49,782 nucleotides of DNA from NCBI GenBank assembly GCA_017513085.1, contig JAFWDK010000031.1:1-49782 (forward strand), read 5' to 3'. The stretch is from Clostridiales bacterium. Its GTDB lineage: Bacteria; Bacillota; Clostridia; Saccharofermentanales; Saccharofermentanaceae. The position numbers and the translations under genes are program-made. Each line of letters starts with the position of its first letter. Positions within the stretch are counted from its first letter, which is position 1. A model generated the notes under the pieces. That model did not search any database. It was not told the DNA's origin and was given only the letters and a program-made list of their open reading frames with translations. This document shows positions 7,244 to 15,557 of the stretch, piece after piece.

Positions 7244-7747
7244 GTGAGTGATCTGAATGACTTGGAAGCAGTATATAAACGGTATTCGCTTCCGCTGAAA
7301 AAATACATCATGACGTTATGCCACGATGATTTTTTGGCAGACGATCTGGTTGCAGATACGTTTTATCGGGCGATCACTCATGCGGACTCTTGGCGTGGCG
7401 GGAATGTCTATACCTGGCTATGTACGATCGGAAAGAATCTTTTTCTGAATCACGTCAGGCGCAAAGAGTATCAGAATGTTTCTCTCGATGACGATGAAAA
7501 CCCTTTCGTGATACTGGTCTTTGATGATCCGAATCTGGCTATCGAGAGGGAAGAGCAGAAGACATACCTACAAGAAAAACTGCAGGAATTGTCGGACGTC
7601 GATCGAAAAGTGGTATACCTTCGAGCGTACGCTGACCTTTCCTTTAAGGAGATAGGAGATGTCCTCGGAAAAACGGAGAACTGGGCGCGTGTGACTTTCT
7701 TCAGAAGTAAAGAGAAGCTGCGTCGCCGGATGGAAAGGATGGATTGA
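7244..7747 (+). CDS. ECF (sigma-70 family) RNA polymerase sigma factor
   Basis: A 167-residue sigma factor with only regions 2 and 4. Region 2 (about residues 8-75) includes DDFLADDLVADTFYRAI and the VYTWLCTIGKNLFLNHVRR helix that binds core enzyme and the -10. Region 4 (about 115-165) holds the helix-turn-helix LSFKEIGDVLGKTENWARVT. Translation begins at GTG 7244, seven bases after GAGG. The stop nearly touches the next gene, a zinc-finger anti-sigma factor, the classic arrangement for membrane-stress signalling. The genes it controls are unknown. Confidence 0.93.
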   Translation: MSDLNDLEAVYKRYSLPLKKYIMTLCHDDFLADDLVADTFYRAITHADSWRGGNVYTWLCTIGKNLFLNHVRRKEYQNVSLDDDENPFVILVFDDPNLAIEREEQKTYLQEKLQELSDVDRKVVYLRAYADLSFKEIGDVLGKTENWARVTFFRSKEKLRRRMERMD

Positions 7748-7749
7748 AT

Positions 7750-8556
7750 ATGGAGAATAAACTTTCGTGTGATGTGATCATGGATCTGCTTCCGTCTTAT
7801 GCGGATGGAATCTGTTCCGAAGAAACAAAGAAGATCGTGGAGGAACATCTCGTATCCTGTAAGGCTTGCCAAGCTTCTTATAATGCCATGAAACAGGATG
7901 AAGAGATCTCCGGTCTGCCTGATTTGAAGGCGGATTCCCCGGCTACGGCAAAGAATACAGCGAAGACGGCATCGCCCAAAATCTCCTCGGCCTCTGGTAT
8001 TAAGATCGATGAACAAGAGATCATGAAGAAGGTCAACCGTAAGATGCACCAAAGAATGCTGACCAACGCTATCATCGGAATCGTAGTCGGGGCGATCATC
8101 CTTACGCTGGCGATATTCTTCTTTAAGCCGGGAAGGACTCTGGCTTCTACCGATTATCTGGTTACATACGAAAACATGGATCTTTCCGAACTCGCAGAGC
8201 ATTCTTTCCAGACTTATTTCGATTACCACAGGATCCCGCAGAACAGTATCCTGGTTTTTGAAGATGGAAAGAGTCTTGACGATTGTCTGTTCATTCTGGT
8301 TTCGGTGCCGGGCTATTCCAATGCCAAGGTGGCTGTTGACAAAGAGTATCTGAGCAAAAACCCGCAGATCTGTCTGGTAACGATCTATTCCCATTATGCG
8401 ATCTCTGAATACCGGGACGAAGTTAAAGAAGAAGACGGAAAGAATATTCTTTATGTGGATCATGTCAAGACGCCGATTTTCGGAAGCGGACAGAGCAGCG
8501 ACTGGATCTCTGTAACAACTATAGAAATGTGCCATATAGATGATGTAAATGCCTGA
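7750..8556 (+). CDS. Anti-sigma factor with N-terminal zinc finger and one membrane segment
   Basis: A 268-residue protein. The N-terminal ~45 residues are a zf-HC2 anti-sigma domain with the zinc motif HLVSCKAC (His-x3-Cys-x2-Cys). A Lys/Ala/Ser-rich linker leads to a single transmembrane helix at about residues 107-125 (IIGIVVGAIILTLAIFFF) and an extracellular domain of ~140 residues that I do not recognise. The ATG at 7750 lies two bases after the sigma stop; an in-frame TTG at 7744 is less likely. It should hold the sigma factor at the membrane until an outside signal is sensed. Confidence 0.88.
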   Translation: MENKLSCDVIMDLLPSYADGICSEETKKIVEEHLVSCKACQASYNAMKQDEEISGLPDLKADSPATAKNTAKTASPKISSASGIKIDEQEIMKKVNRKMHQRMLTNAIIGIVVGAIILTLAIFFFKPGRTLASTDYLVTYENMDLSELAEHSFQTYFDYHRIPQNSILVFEDGKSLDDCLFILVSVPGYSNAKVAVDKEYLSKNPQICLVTIYSHYAISEYRDEVKEEDGKNILYVDHVKTPIFGSGQSSDWISVTTIEMCHIDDVNA

Positions 8557-8583
8557 TATATGCCATCGCCCCGAAGATATGTA

Positions 8584-8592
8584 TGATATAAT
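8584..8592 (+). promoter_or_regulatory. Extended -10 promoter for the PAP2 gene
   Basis: TGATATAAT is the same extended -10 word as at 3944-3952, again without a clear -35. It sits 39 bases before the ATG at 8631. Confidence 0.5.
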
Positions 8593-8630
8593 ACCTAAAG
8601 GAGTATGGTACATATCACAAGGGGCATTAC

Positions 8631-9362
8631 ATGAAATCAGACACAAACACCCGTGTTTATTCTAATAAAACAGATGCGGCCGGTTCGGCGGCGCTACGTC
8701 GGGAGTCTTTCCTCCAGAGAGCACTCCCGAAATATATGTTGGTTCCGCTCATTATCCTGATTGTGGGCAATCTGACTTCCTACTACGGGCCTCACTTTAT
8801 CAATGTTCTGCTGGGCCGTTCCTATGTCAATATGTCCAGCCGCCTGGACGACAAGATCACGGTCCTCCCGGCTTTTACCATCATCTATGTTCTGGCGTTC
8901 CCGTTTTGGTATCTCATTACGTATTACTATCTACGCAAGAGCGGTGAACATGCTTTCCGCTTCTCTTTGTCCAATCTCAGTGCCAAAATCACTTGTGCGC
9001 TGATCTTTATTCTCATTCCGTCTACTCTGGTAAGACCGGCGCTCACGGGATCCGGACTTTCGGTCCGGCTTTTGAGCCTGATCTATCGTAGTGATGCGCC
9101 GACGAATCTTTTTCCGTCGATACATTGTCTGGAGAGCTGGTTCTGCTTCCGCTGTATCTACGATGAAAGAGGTGTTCCGCTTTTGTTTAAAGCGGTTTCG
9201 TTCCTGTTCGCGGTGTTGATCTGTATGTCTACGGTTTTCACTAAACAGCACGTTCTTCTGGACATTCCGGCAGGTATACTTGTGGCAGAGCTTTTCTGGC
9301 GGCTGAACAGTCTCCATCCGATTCGTCGGTTTAATAAAAAACTCGGCCAACTATTCATGTAG
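8631..9362 (+). CDS. PAP2-family membrane phosphatase
   Basis: A 243-residue membrane protein with five or six hydrophobic helices. The PAP2 active-site blocks are visible: PSIHC at about residues 159-163 (His of the second motif) and STVFTKQHVLLDIPAG at about 198-213 (third motif, His plus Asp). The first motif may be the VRPALTG segment. The family removes phosphate from lipid phosphates or polyprenyl pyrophosphates, or transfers inositol phosphate. The PSxHC form recalls the inositolphosphotransferase-like branch. AAGGGG precedes the ATG at a normal spacing. It is a single gene; substrate unknown. Confidence 0.85.
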   Translation: MKSDTNTRVYSNKTDAAGSAALRRESFLQRALPKYMLVPLIILIVGNLTSYYGPHFINVLLGRSYVNMSSRLDDKITVLPAFTIIYVLAFPFWYLITYYYLRKSGEHAFRFSLSNLSAKITCALIFILIPSTLVRPALTGSGLSVRLLSLIYRSDAPTNLFPSIHCLESWFCFRCIYDERGVPLLFKAVSFLFAVLICMSTVFTKQHVLLDIPAGILVAELFWRLNSLHPIRRFNKKLGQLFM

Positions 9363-9368
9363 ATCATA

Positions 9369-9397
9369 TTGCCAGAGTCTTGGGGGCAACGTATAAT
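9369..9397 (+). promoter_or_regulatory. Sigma-70 type promoter for the lipoprotein at 9458
   Basis: TTGCCA (9369-9374) and TATAAT (9392-9397) are separated by exactly 17 bases. Confidence 0.75.
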
Positions 9398-9457
9398 ATC
9401 TTTTTGGTATGAAAATATTGTAAATATATAAGGCTACATAGTAGGAAGGGACAGAAT

Positions 9458-10726
9458 ATGAAGAGTTTCATTAAGAAGATCTCCGTGTTGCTTGCCGGCA
9501 CGATGCTATTAGGATCATTGAGCGCATGTGACTCGGGAAAGTGGAAAGCTAAGGCACAGGAAGCATTACCGGCTGCTTTTGATGACAGTACGATCGGCAC
9601 GATCTATTGCCAGGGAGAAGTGATCACCTTCCCGCTTAAAGTTCAGGACATGCTGGACAATGGTTTTAAGTATCCGAAGAACATTAAAGATATTGATGAT
9701 GAAACTCTGGATTCCAACTGGTCGACCGGTCTTCTGGAACTCCTTTCCAAGAACAATTCCAGTAAAACTGTCGAGATCAAGGCTATCAATATTGGAGAGG
9801 AAACTCTGAACCTTAAGGAGTGCTGGATCGAGACGATGTCGTTTACAAGCAAATCCGGAAATGTCATGCTTCCGGGCGCCATCGAGCTGGGCCAGAAGTT
9901 TGACAGTAAGGAAGCTTTTGAAGCAGCTCTTCCACAGGCTTTTCTGGCCAATGAGCCGATCGGTAACGAGTATAAGGCGGATTATGTATCCGGCGCGGAT
10001 CACTACGCCTGCACGATGAAGATCAAAGCTAAGGAATCAAATGGCAAGTATTCCATCGAGCAAGTTACTTTTGAAAGCGAGTATTACTATGACACCGTAT
10101 ACTTCCTCGACTCGGAGCTGAAGGCGGTAGTTCATAATGACAGTACGGAGTATTCCAAGATCTTCAATGAAGACATTTCCCAATACGCCAAAGACTGGAA
10201 AGATTCTGCTTACAACACTATCCTTAACCTCTATGGCTTCCAGCAGGATGCGCTCACTGATGAGCAGTATGCCAAGTTCGATAAATTCTTCGAAAAGATC
10301 CTGAAGGATGTGACATGGACGCTGGAAAGCAGCGACAAAGAAGTAAAAGCATCCTTCAGTTATCCGAATCTTGACGAGGAGCTGAATCAGGCATTCGAGG
10401 CGGCAATCGACGAATATGCTCAGACGAAGCAGGGGGTTACAGTTGATGAGATGAAAGTGGATCAGGATCTGATCAATGCTTTCATCGATAAACTCTGCGC
10501 AACCGAAACGGCAATCAAGTTCGAGAACGACGGTTCTTTTGTATTCGAAAAACTTGAAGGCGAAAGCATCTCTACTGAAGATTTTTCCGATCTCGTGTAT
10601 TCGTTCTTCGGCCTTTATGGTCCGATCAAAGAGTTCCGTGAAGGTGGACAGCCAGACGGGGCTTCTTCCGAAGAAACCACGATGACTACAGAAACAGCTA
10701 CAGAAACGACACAGGGCGCAGCCTGA
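9458..10726 (+). CDS. Lipoprotein of unknown function
   Basis: A 422-residue exported protein. The signal peptide ends in the lipobox LSAC with Cys24 as the lipidated residue. The mature part is acidic, has no membrane segment, and carries many Tyr/Phe-rich beta-like stretches. The last ~20 residues are a Thr/Glu tail (ETTMTTETATETTQGAA). It recalls the DUF-type lipoproteins common in gut Clostridia, but I cannot assign a family. AGGAAGGG precedes the ATG, a consensus promoter lies upstream and a good terminator follows, so it is a single-gene unit. Confidence 0.8.
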   Translation: MKSFIKKISVLLAGTMLLGSLSACDSGKWKAKAQEALPAAFDDSTIGTIYCQGEVITFPLKVQDMLDNGFKYPKNIKDIDDETLDSNWSTGLLELLSKNNSSKTVEIKAINIGEETLNLKECWIETMSFTSKSGNVMLPGAIELGQKFDSKEAFEAALPQAFLANEPIGNEYKADYVSGADHYACTMKIKAKESNGKYSIEQVTFESEYYYDTVYFLDSELKAVVHNDSTEYSKIFNEDISQYAKDWKDSAYNTILNLYGFQQDALTDEQYAKFDKFFEKILKDVTWTLESSDKEVKASFSYPNLDEELNQAFEAAIDEYAQTKQGVTVDEMKVDQDLINAFIDKLCATETAIKFENDGSFVFEKLEGESISTEDFSDLVYSFFGLYGPIKEFREGGQPDGASSEETTMTTETATETTQGAA

Positions 10727-10748
10727 TTATTGAATCCTCAATAAGAAT

Positions 10749-10785
10749 GGCCGTTTGCGGGAAATCTCCGTAGACGGCCTTTTTG
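10749..10785 (+). terminator. Terminator after the lipoprotein gene
   Basis: GGCCGT (10749-10754) pairs with ACGGCC (10774-10779), with further pairing inside, followed by TTTTTG. Confidence 0.8.
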
Positions 10786-10814
10786 TTTGAGTAGGTAAGT
10801 GCTTTTCGCGTATC

Positions 10815-12458
10815 TTAAACAGTGAACTTGATCACGTTCCAGGAGAGAGGTTTGACGTGTGTGTGGAACGATCCGTCGGAGAATTCAGCGTCGGTAACTG
10901 CTTTGGGTGCAAAGAGCGTGTCGTGATCGGGCTGAGTGACGATGGAGAGATCTTCGCTGGAAATCTCGGTGTGCTCAAAGGTAAAGGTGACGGGAGCAGA
11001 TGCAGCTGAAGATTCGGCGGTGCGGGTCAATTTGCCGTCGAAGCCGCGCAGATCGATCGTCACCGGATAGTTTTCGCTTTCATTACGGTTGATGATAAAG
11101 ACGGTCAGTACTCCTTTTTCCGCATCCCAGGCAGAGGCACTGTCGATGTACGGAATGCCGTCCTTCCCGGTGTATTGCGAGGTGTCATCGATGGCGTAGC
11201 CGGGAAGATCGAAGGTTTCAGAATCTACTTTGACCTGCATGGATGTGCCACGTGCCAGTTCCAGAAGCGCCATGAAACAATAGTGTGAAGCAGTTCTCCA
11301 GACTGTGTCGTGATTGGAGGCACAGAGCGCGAAGAGACCGCCGGTCATGCAGCCGATCTTGACGCGGTCGGCGTGACGGAGAAGGGCAAGCTGGATGGAT
11401 GCCATGGAGAGCATATGCTCCATATCTCCTCCCGGGAACGGGCGGTCCGGCATATTATCCGGATCGTGCAGGATGTACTTTCTTTCCGGGTCGACACGGT
11501 AGTGTACACGTGCCATGTTATATCTGCCCCAACCCGGATTCAGAGGAGAGTTCGGTCGGATCATGCCACCGAATTCGTCGAAGGAAAGCATCATCTTTTT
11601 CGGCGAACGATGCTTGGAAGCTACGTAGTCGAACATGGCGACTTCGGTATTGATGTAATCCTCATAGTAGTGGGAACCGCCCAGAAGAGCGAGCATATCG
11701 CCCGGAGGCGCACTGTGGTAGTGGTGGACGGAAACATAATCTACAACGTCGTAGCACTGGTCCAGGACTTTCTCATCCCACTCCGGGAAATGCTCCATAA
11801 AAGGCGCCGAAGAACCACAGACCGCCGTCTTGATCTTCGGATCGATCCACTTCAGTGCTTTGGACAGCTCGTGACAACGGACACCGTAACCGAAGGGGTC
11901 CTTCTCCCAGGAACCGAGCTGCCAGTGTCCATCCATTTCATTTCCGAGATACCAGGTGTCTACGCCATACGGCTTTTCATGACCATTCTTTCTGCGAAGA
12001 TCGGACCAGTACGTGCCGCCTTCGTGGTTGGTGTATTCTACCAGATCCATGGCATCCTGCATCGTACCGGTGCCAAGGTTGATGGTATATAGCGGCGCTG
12101 TGCCGACTTTTTCCGCCCATTGGAGATATTCGTCGTGGCCGACATCGTTCGTGATGTACTGGAACCAGGCAGGATCAAGATGAACTTTGCGCTGCTCTTT
12201 CGGACCGATGGAATCCTTCCATTGCCATGCAGACACGAAGTTTCCGCCCGGAAGACGGACGGCGGGCAGACCTGTTGCGGCAAGAGCCTGAATGAAGTCG
12301 GTACGGAAGCCCTGCTCATCCGCGGTCGGATGTTTCGGGTTATACATGGTTCCGTTGACCATGGTTCCGATCGGTTCGAGAAAAGCACTGAACAATCGTG
12401 GCGAGATCTCTCCGATCTGAAAGTCCGGGTGGATAGTGATCCTTGCGCGTCTGGGCAT
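10815..12458 (-). CDS. GH51-type alpha-L-arabinofuranosidase, cytoplasmic
   Basis: A 547-residue glycoside hydrolase that would release arabinose from arabino-oligosaccharides imported into the cell. There is no signal peptide. The acid/base Glu is in WYLGNEMDG at about residue 173, and the nucleophile Glu is proposed in MLSFDEFGG at about residue 296. The N-terminus (FSAFLEPIGTMVNGTMYNP, RLPGGNFVSAW) is diagnostic of GH51. Translation starts at ATG 12458, seven bases after GGAGGT. It lies 15 bases downstream of a MATE exporter gene on the same strand, so the two form an operon. Length and motif order fit full activity; related GH51 enzymes can also act on other furanosides. Confidence 0.9.
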   Translation of the reverse strand: MPRRARITIHPDFQIGEISPRLFSAFLEPIGTMVNGTMYNPKHPTADEQGFRTDFIQALAATGLPAVRLPGGNFVSAWQWKDSIGPKEQRKVHLDPAWFQYITNDVGHDEYLQWAEKVGTAPLYTINLGTGTMQDAMDLVEYTNHEGGTYWSDLRRKNGHEKPYGVDTWYLGNEMDGHWQLGSWEKDPFGYGVRCHELSKALKWIDPKIKTAVCGSSAPFMEHFPEWDEKVLDQCYDVVDYVSVHHYHSAPPGDMLALLGGSHYYEDYINTEVAMFDYVASKHRSPKKMMLSFDEFGGMIRPNSPLNPGWGRYNMARVHYRVDPERKYILHDPDNMPDRPFPGGDMEHMLSMASIQLALLRHADRVKIGCMTGGLFALCASNHDTVWRTASHYCFMALLELARGTSMQVKVDSETFDLPGYAIDDTSQYTGKDGIPYIDSASAWDAEKGVLTVFIINRNESENYPVTIDLRGFDGKLTRTAESSAASAPVTFTFEHTEISSEDLSIVTQPDHDTLFAPKAVTDAEFSDGSFHTHVKPLSWNVIKFTV

Positions 12459-12473
12459 AGTAAGTACCTCCTG

Positions 12474-13886
12474 TTATTTGTTTTCTGCCAAAGCAGTATC
12501 GTCTCCTGTCGAGATCTTCTTGATCCATTTCCTTCCGCGGAGCCTGAGCACACACCAGATCGTCTTGGCGATCTGGTCAGACTTAAGGAAGAAATAGATC
12601 CAGAATGGTGGAAGTTTCAAAATAAAGCCGGCCAGGCATCCTAGTGGAATAGCCAGGATCCAAAGGAAGATATTATCGGCCAGCATCAGCATGGTCGTAT
12701 CGCCACCGCCACGGAGTACGCCTTTGGTCATGATGCTGTTCGTTGCCTGAAAGAGTATGATCAGACTTATCGCGTTTAGTAGCTGGTAAGCGATCGAAAC
12801 GGCCTCTGCAGTTGTTTCTTTGCCGTAAGAAGCGATGACGGGAGTTTTCGTAAAGAAGATGAAGAGTGCCGAAAGAAAGCCGAGAGCAAATCCCAAGCCC
12901 AGGAAGAGCCATCCTTGCTCTTCTGCTTTGTCCCGCTTTCCATGCCCGAGTGTTTGACCGGTGATGATCGCGCCGGCCTGGCAGACACCCTGGATCAGGA
13001 CGGTACTCAGTTGTTGTGTGATCGTCGTGATCGAATTGGCGGCAACAAAGTTTTCACCGAGATGCCCGATGACGATCGTGACTGTATTATTGCCTAAAGC
13101 AAGGATCGCGTCGCTGACGAGCACAGGAATGCAGACACGGATATATTCGTGAAGCAGAGAGCGCGTATTCATGAAGAAATGACGGATCCGGTATCCGATC
13201 TTCTTGTCGTAGACCATAAGGTAGATCAAATCTGCCAACGCTTCACAGACACGGGCGGCGAATGTCGCGATCGCAGCACCGGCAATGCCCATCTTCGGCG
13301 CACCGAAATGACCGAAGATCAGGATGTAGTTTCCACCGAGATTGACGAACAGCGCGCCAATCGAAACATAGAGAGGAAAACGGGACTGACCGACACTACG
13401 TAGAACGATAGCGATGACCAGAGAGATACCCAGGAAAAAGAACGTCAGTGTGGAGTAGCGGAGATAGGTAGCACCTAGATCGACAAACACATCCACATCC
13501 GTGTACATCCGCATGATAAGCCGTGGAATCAGGATGGAGCCGATTGCAAATATCGTAGCAAAGACCAACATCAGACGAAGCATCAACGTGATGGTCTGCT
13601 TCAGTGCTTTTTCCGCCTTCTCGACTTCCGTGTTGGCCTTCTTCATGCCGTAGTAGCGGGAAACGAGGACAGAGGCGCCCATGCCGAGTCCCATGCAAAA
13701 GATCTGGAAAAAACTGATGTAGGCATTGGCCAGGGAGGCCGCGGAGAATGAGTCCTGCGAGTGGTGGCTGAGCATGATGTTGTCGAGCATGCCGACGAAA
13801 ACCGTTACAAATGTCTGAAGCGCTATCGGAAAACCCAGAACCAGAACGCTTTTATAGAAAGGCTTGTCTTTCTTAAACAGTTTCAT
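12474..13886 (-). CDS. MATE family efflux transporter 1
   Basis: A 470-residue integral membrane protein with about 12 helices in two homologous halves. It matches the MatE domain twice (for example MLDNIMLSHHSQDSFSAAS and later SIMTKGVLRGGGDTTMLM). Such proteins export cationic drugs or metabolites in exchange for sodium or protons. The start at ATG 13886 has only a weak AGAAAG ribosome site. Its 3' end is 15 bases from the arabinofuranosidase start. A MATE gene in a sugar-hydrolase operon is unusual for function; it may export a toxic glycoside aglycone or simply be co-transcribed. Confidence 0.92.
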   Translation of the reverse strand: MKLFKKDKPFYKSVLVLGFPIALQTFVTVFVGMLDNIMLSHHSQDSFSAASLANAYISFFQIFCMGLGMGASVLVSRYYGMKKANTEVEKAEKALKQTITLMLRLMLVFATIFAIGSILIPRLIMRMYTDVDVFVDLGATYLRYSTLTFFFLGISLVIAIVLRSVGQSRFPLYVSIGALFVNLGGNYILIFGHFGAPKMGIAGAAIATFAARVCEALADLIYLMVYDKKIGYRIRHFFMNTRSLLHEYIRVCIPVLVSDAILALGNNTVTIVIGHLGENFVAANSITTITQQLSTVLIQGVCQAGAIITGQTLGHGKRDKAEEQGWLFLGLGFALGFLSALFIFFTKTPVIASYGKETTAEAVSIAYQLLNAISLIILFQATNSIMTKGVLRGGGDTTMLMLADNIFLWILAIPLGCLAGFILKLPPFWIYFFLKSDQIAKTIWCVLRLRGRKWIKKISTGDDTALAENK

Positions 13887-13937
13887 GAAGTACTTTCTTG
13901 CCAGAATAAATTACATATTTCCCCAATACAGAAAAAT

Positions 13938-13964
13938 ATTCTATCACAGAAGAAGTCCGCACAA
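13938..13964 (-). promoter_or_regulatory. Promoter for the MATE 1 / GH51 operon
   Basis: On the minus strand TTGTGC is followed after 15 bases by TGATAGAAT, an extended -10. The short spacer lowers confidence, but the TGn extension compensates. Confidence 0.45.
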
Positions 13965-13981
13965 CACCTGATAAAGTATAG

Positions 13982-14016
13982 AAAAGACCTTGCCGTTTCA
14001 TTTGAATCTTTCGGCA
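13982..14016 (-). terminator. Weak terminator after MATE 2
   Basis: On the minus strand TGCCG pairs with CGGCA across a 16-base loop and is followed by AGGTCTTTTC. The stem is only five pairs, so termination may be partial and MATE 1 may receive read-through. Confidence 0.35.
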
Positions 14017-14032
14017 GAAGAACTTCCCCGGA

Positions 14033-15379
14033 TTAATAGTGATAGATCTTCTTCTTTTTGACCAGAAGCGTAACAGTGACGATCAGCGCGAGGATCTCGG
14101 CGGTCAGGCTTGCCGCCCAAACGCCGTTCAGATCGAAGAACAGCGGCAGGATCAGGATCGCAAGGACTTCAAAGAGCAATGTCCTCAGGAACGAAATGAA
14201 AGCGGAGACCCGGCTGTTGTGCAGGGCCGTGAAGAAGGCGGATGTGAAGACCGCAAGTCCCATGACCATGTAAGACAGACTGTGAAGGGAGAAGCCTTCT
14301 TCTGTCATGTGCAGTAATTCTTCATCGTGACCGAAGAACAGTGCGGCAAAAGGACCTTCGATACAAAGCGCGATACCATAGAGAATAAATCCCATGATGA
14401 CTACGAAGGTGGCGCTGCGCTTGAAGGTGTTGTGAAGCCCGGTAAAGTTTTGCTCTTCGTACTGGTAACTGAAGATCGGCGCAACACCTACTGCAAATCC
14501 GAGGAATACAGCGCCGAAAAGAAAGCCTACGTTCATGAGCACACCATAGGCGGCAACACCATTCATGCCGACCAGCTGCATGAGTTTATAGTTGTACATG
14601 ACGCTGGCCAGAGGATGGAAGATCTCGCTGACAAACTCGGAAAGACCATTCCAGCAGACCGGACCGAGGACCTTCTTCATGAAATGCGGACGGACGAAAT
14701 GAATATCGATATTCTTGCTTCCCGCGATGTAGAGGAAAGGCACGATACCGCCGAAATACTGAGAAACCGCTGTTGCAAAAGCGGCGCCGGCGACGCCTTG
14801 GTCGAAGAGCCCGACGAACACGAAGTCCAGGATCAGGTTGAGTGCGGCCGAAACAAGGTTGATCGCAAGACCGATCTTCGGGTGCTCGGCGGCAGTCAGA
14901 AAGCTCTGGAAAACATTCTGCAAAACATAAAACGGGATGCAGGAGATCAGGATACGCCCGTACTTCAGGCAGATCGGGAGCATCTCGGCATCAGCGCCCA
15001 TGATCTTCGCGATCGGCTCAAGAAGAAAATCACCGAGCGCAGCAAGTACGATAGACCCGACAATGGAAACGGCGGTCAGGAATGAGAAGACCTGGCTGGC
15101 TTTTTCTTTCTCGCCGCGGGCCAAAGCCTGTGCTATGACGGCACTACCACCACCGCCGATCATGTAGGCGACCGCACCGATCAGGAGCGGAAGAGGAGTG
15201 ATCAAAGTAACTGCGGAAAACGCTTCTTTGCCGACATAGTTGTTGATGTAAAGACCATCGACCACGCCGTACATAGACGTGAACAGCATCATCAGGATCG
15301 TCGGAATGACGAAGCGGAAAAGACGACCATATGTAAAATTGTCGGATAAACGGATACGCTTATTGTCAAGATGATTCAT
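14033..15379 (-). CDS. MATE family efflux transporter 2 (MepA-like)
   Basis: A 448-residue, 12-helix exporter of the MATE superfamily, only distantly similar to MATE 1. The N-terminal RFVIPTILMMLFTSMYGVVD and the GGGGSAVIAQALARGEKEKA block are typical of the MepA/DinF-like branch that handles cationic compounds. The ATG at 15379 has GGAGAC ten bases before it, and a good sigma-70 promoter lies upstream. It is transcribed in the same direction as MATE 1, 146 bases apart. Two dissimilar MATE genes in tandem suggest separate substrates. Confidence 0.92.
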   Translation of the reverse strand: MNHLDNKRIRLSDNFTYGRLFRFVIPTILMMLFTSMYGVVDGLYINNYVGKEAFSAVTLITPLPLLIGAVAYMIGGGGSAVIAQALARGEKEKASQVFSFLTAVSIVGSIVLAALGDFLLEPIAKIMGADAEMLPICLKYGRILISCIPFYVLQNVFQSFLTAAEHPKIGLAINLVSAALNLILDFVFVGLFDQGVAGAAFATAVSQYFGGIVPFLYIAGSKNIDIHFVRPHFMKKVLGPVCWNGLSEFVSEIFHPLASVMYNYKLMQLVGMNGVAAYGVLMNVGFLFGAVFLGFAVGVAPIFSYQYEEQNFTGLHNTFKRSATFVVIMGFILYGIALCIEGPFAALFFGHDEELLHMTEEGFSLHSLSYMVMGLAVFTSAFFTALHNSRVSAFISFLRTLLFEVLAILILPLFFDLNGVWAASLTAEILALIVTVTLLVKKKKIYHY

Positions 15380-15462
15380 AAATCAACAAGTCTCCATTGA
15401 CCGGATATAGATTCCAAGTGCCGGGCACCTGGTTATTCTCTTTTTCTATTGAAACAACCATT

Positions 15463-15491
15463 AGTTTACAGAAAAGCCCCCGAATTGACAA
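15463..15491 (-). promoter_or_regulatory. Promoter for MATE 2
   Basis: On the minus strand TTGTCA (15486-15491) and TAAACT (15463-15468) are separated by 17 bases. Confidence 0.6.
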
Positions 15492-15520
15492 GAATCAGAA
15501 AGGGCCGGCCTCGAATAGTG

Positions 15521-15526
15521 TATAAT
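15521..15526 (+). promoter_or_regulatory. -10 box for the GH3 gene
   Basis: TATAAT lies 32 bases before the GH3 start. The only nearby TTGACA (15485-15490) is 30 bases away, too far to pair with it, so the -35 is unresolved. Confidence 0.45.
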
Positions 15527-15557
15527 ATATTCACGTAAAAAGAGAGGGAGAATAAGT

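Noticed and set aside
15485..15526. TTGACA plus TATAAT as a paired promoter for the GH3 gene
   Set aside because: The spacing is 30 bases, far from 16-18. The TTGACA overlaps a better minus-strand -35 for MATE 2.
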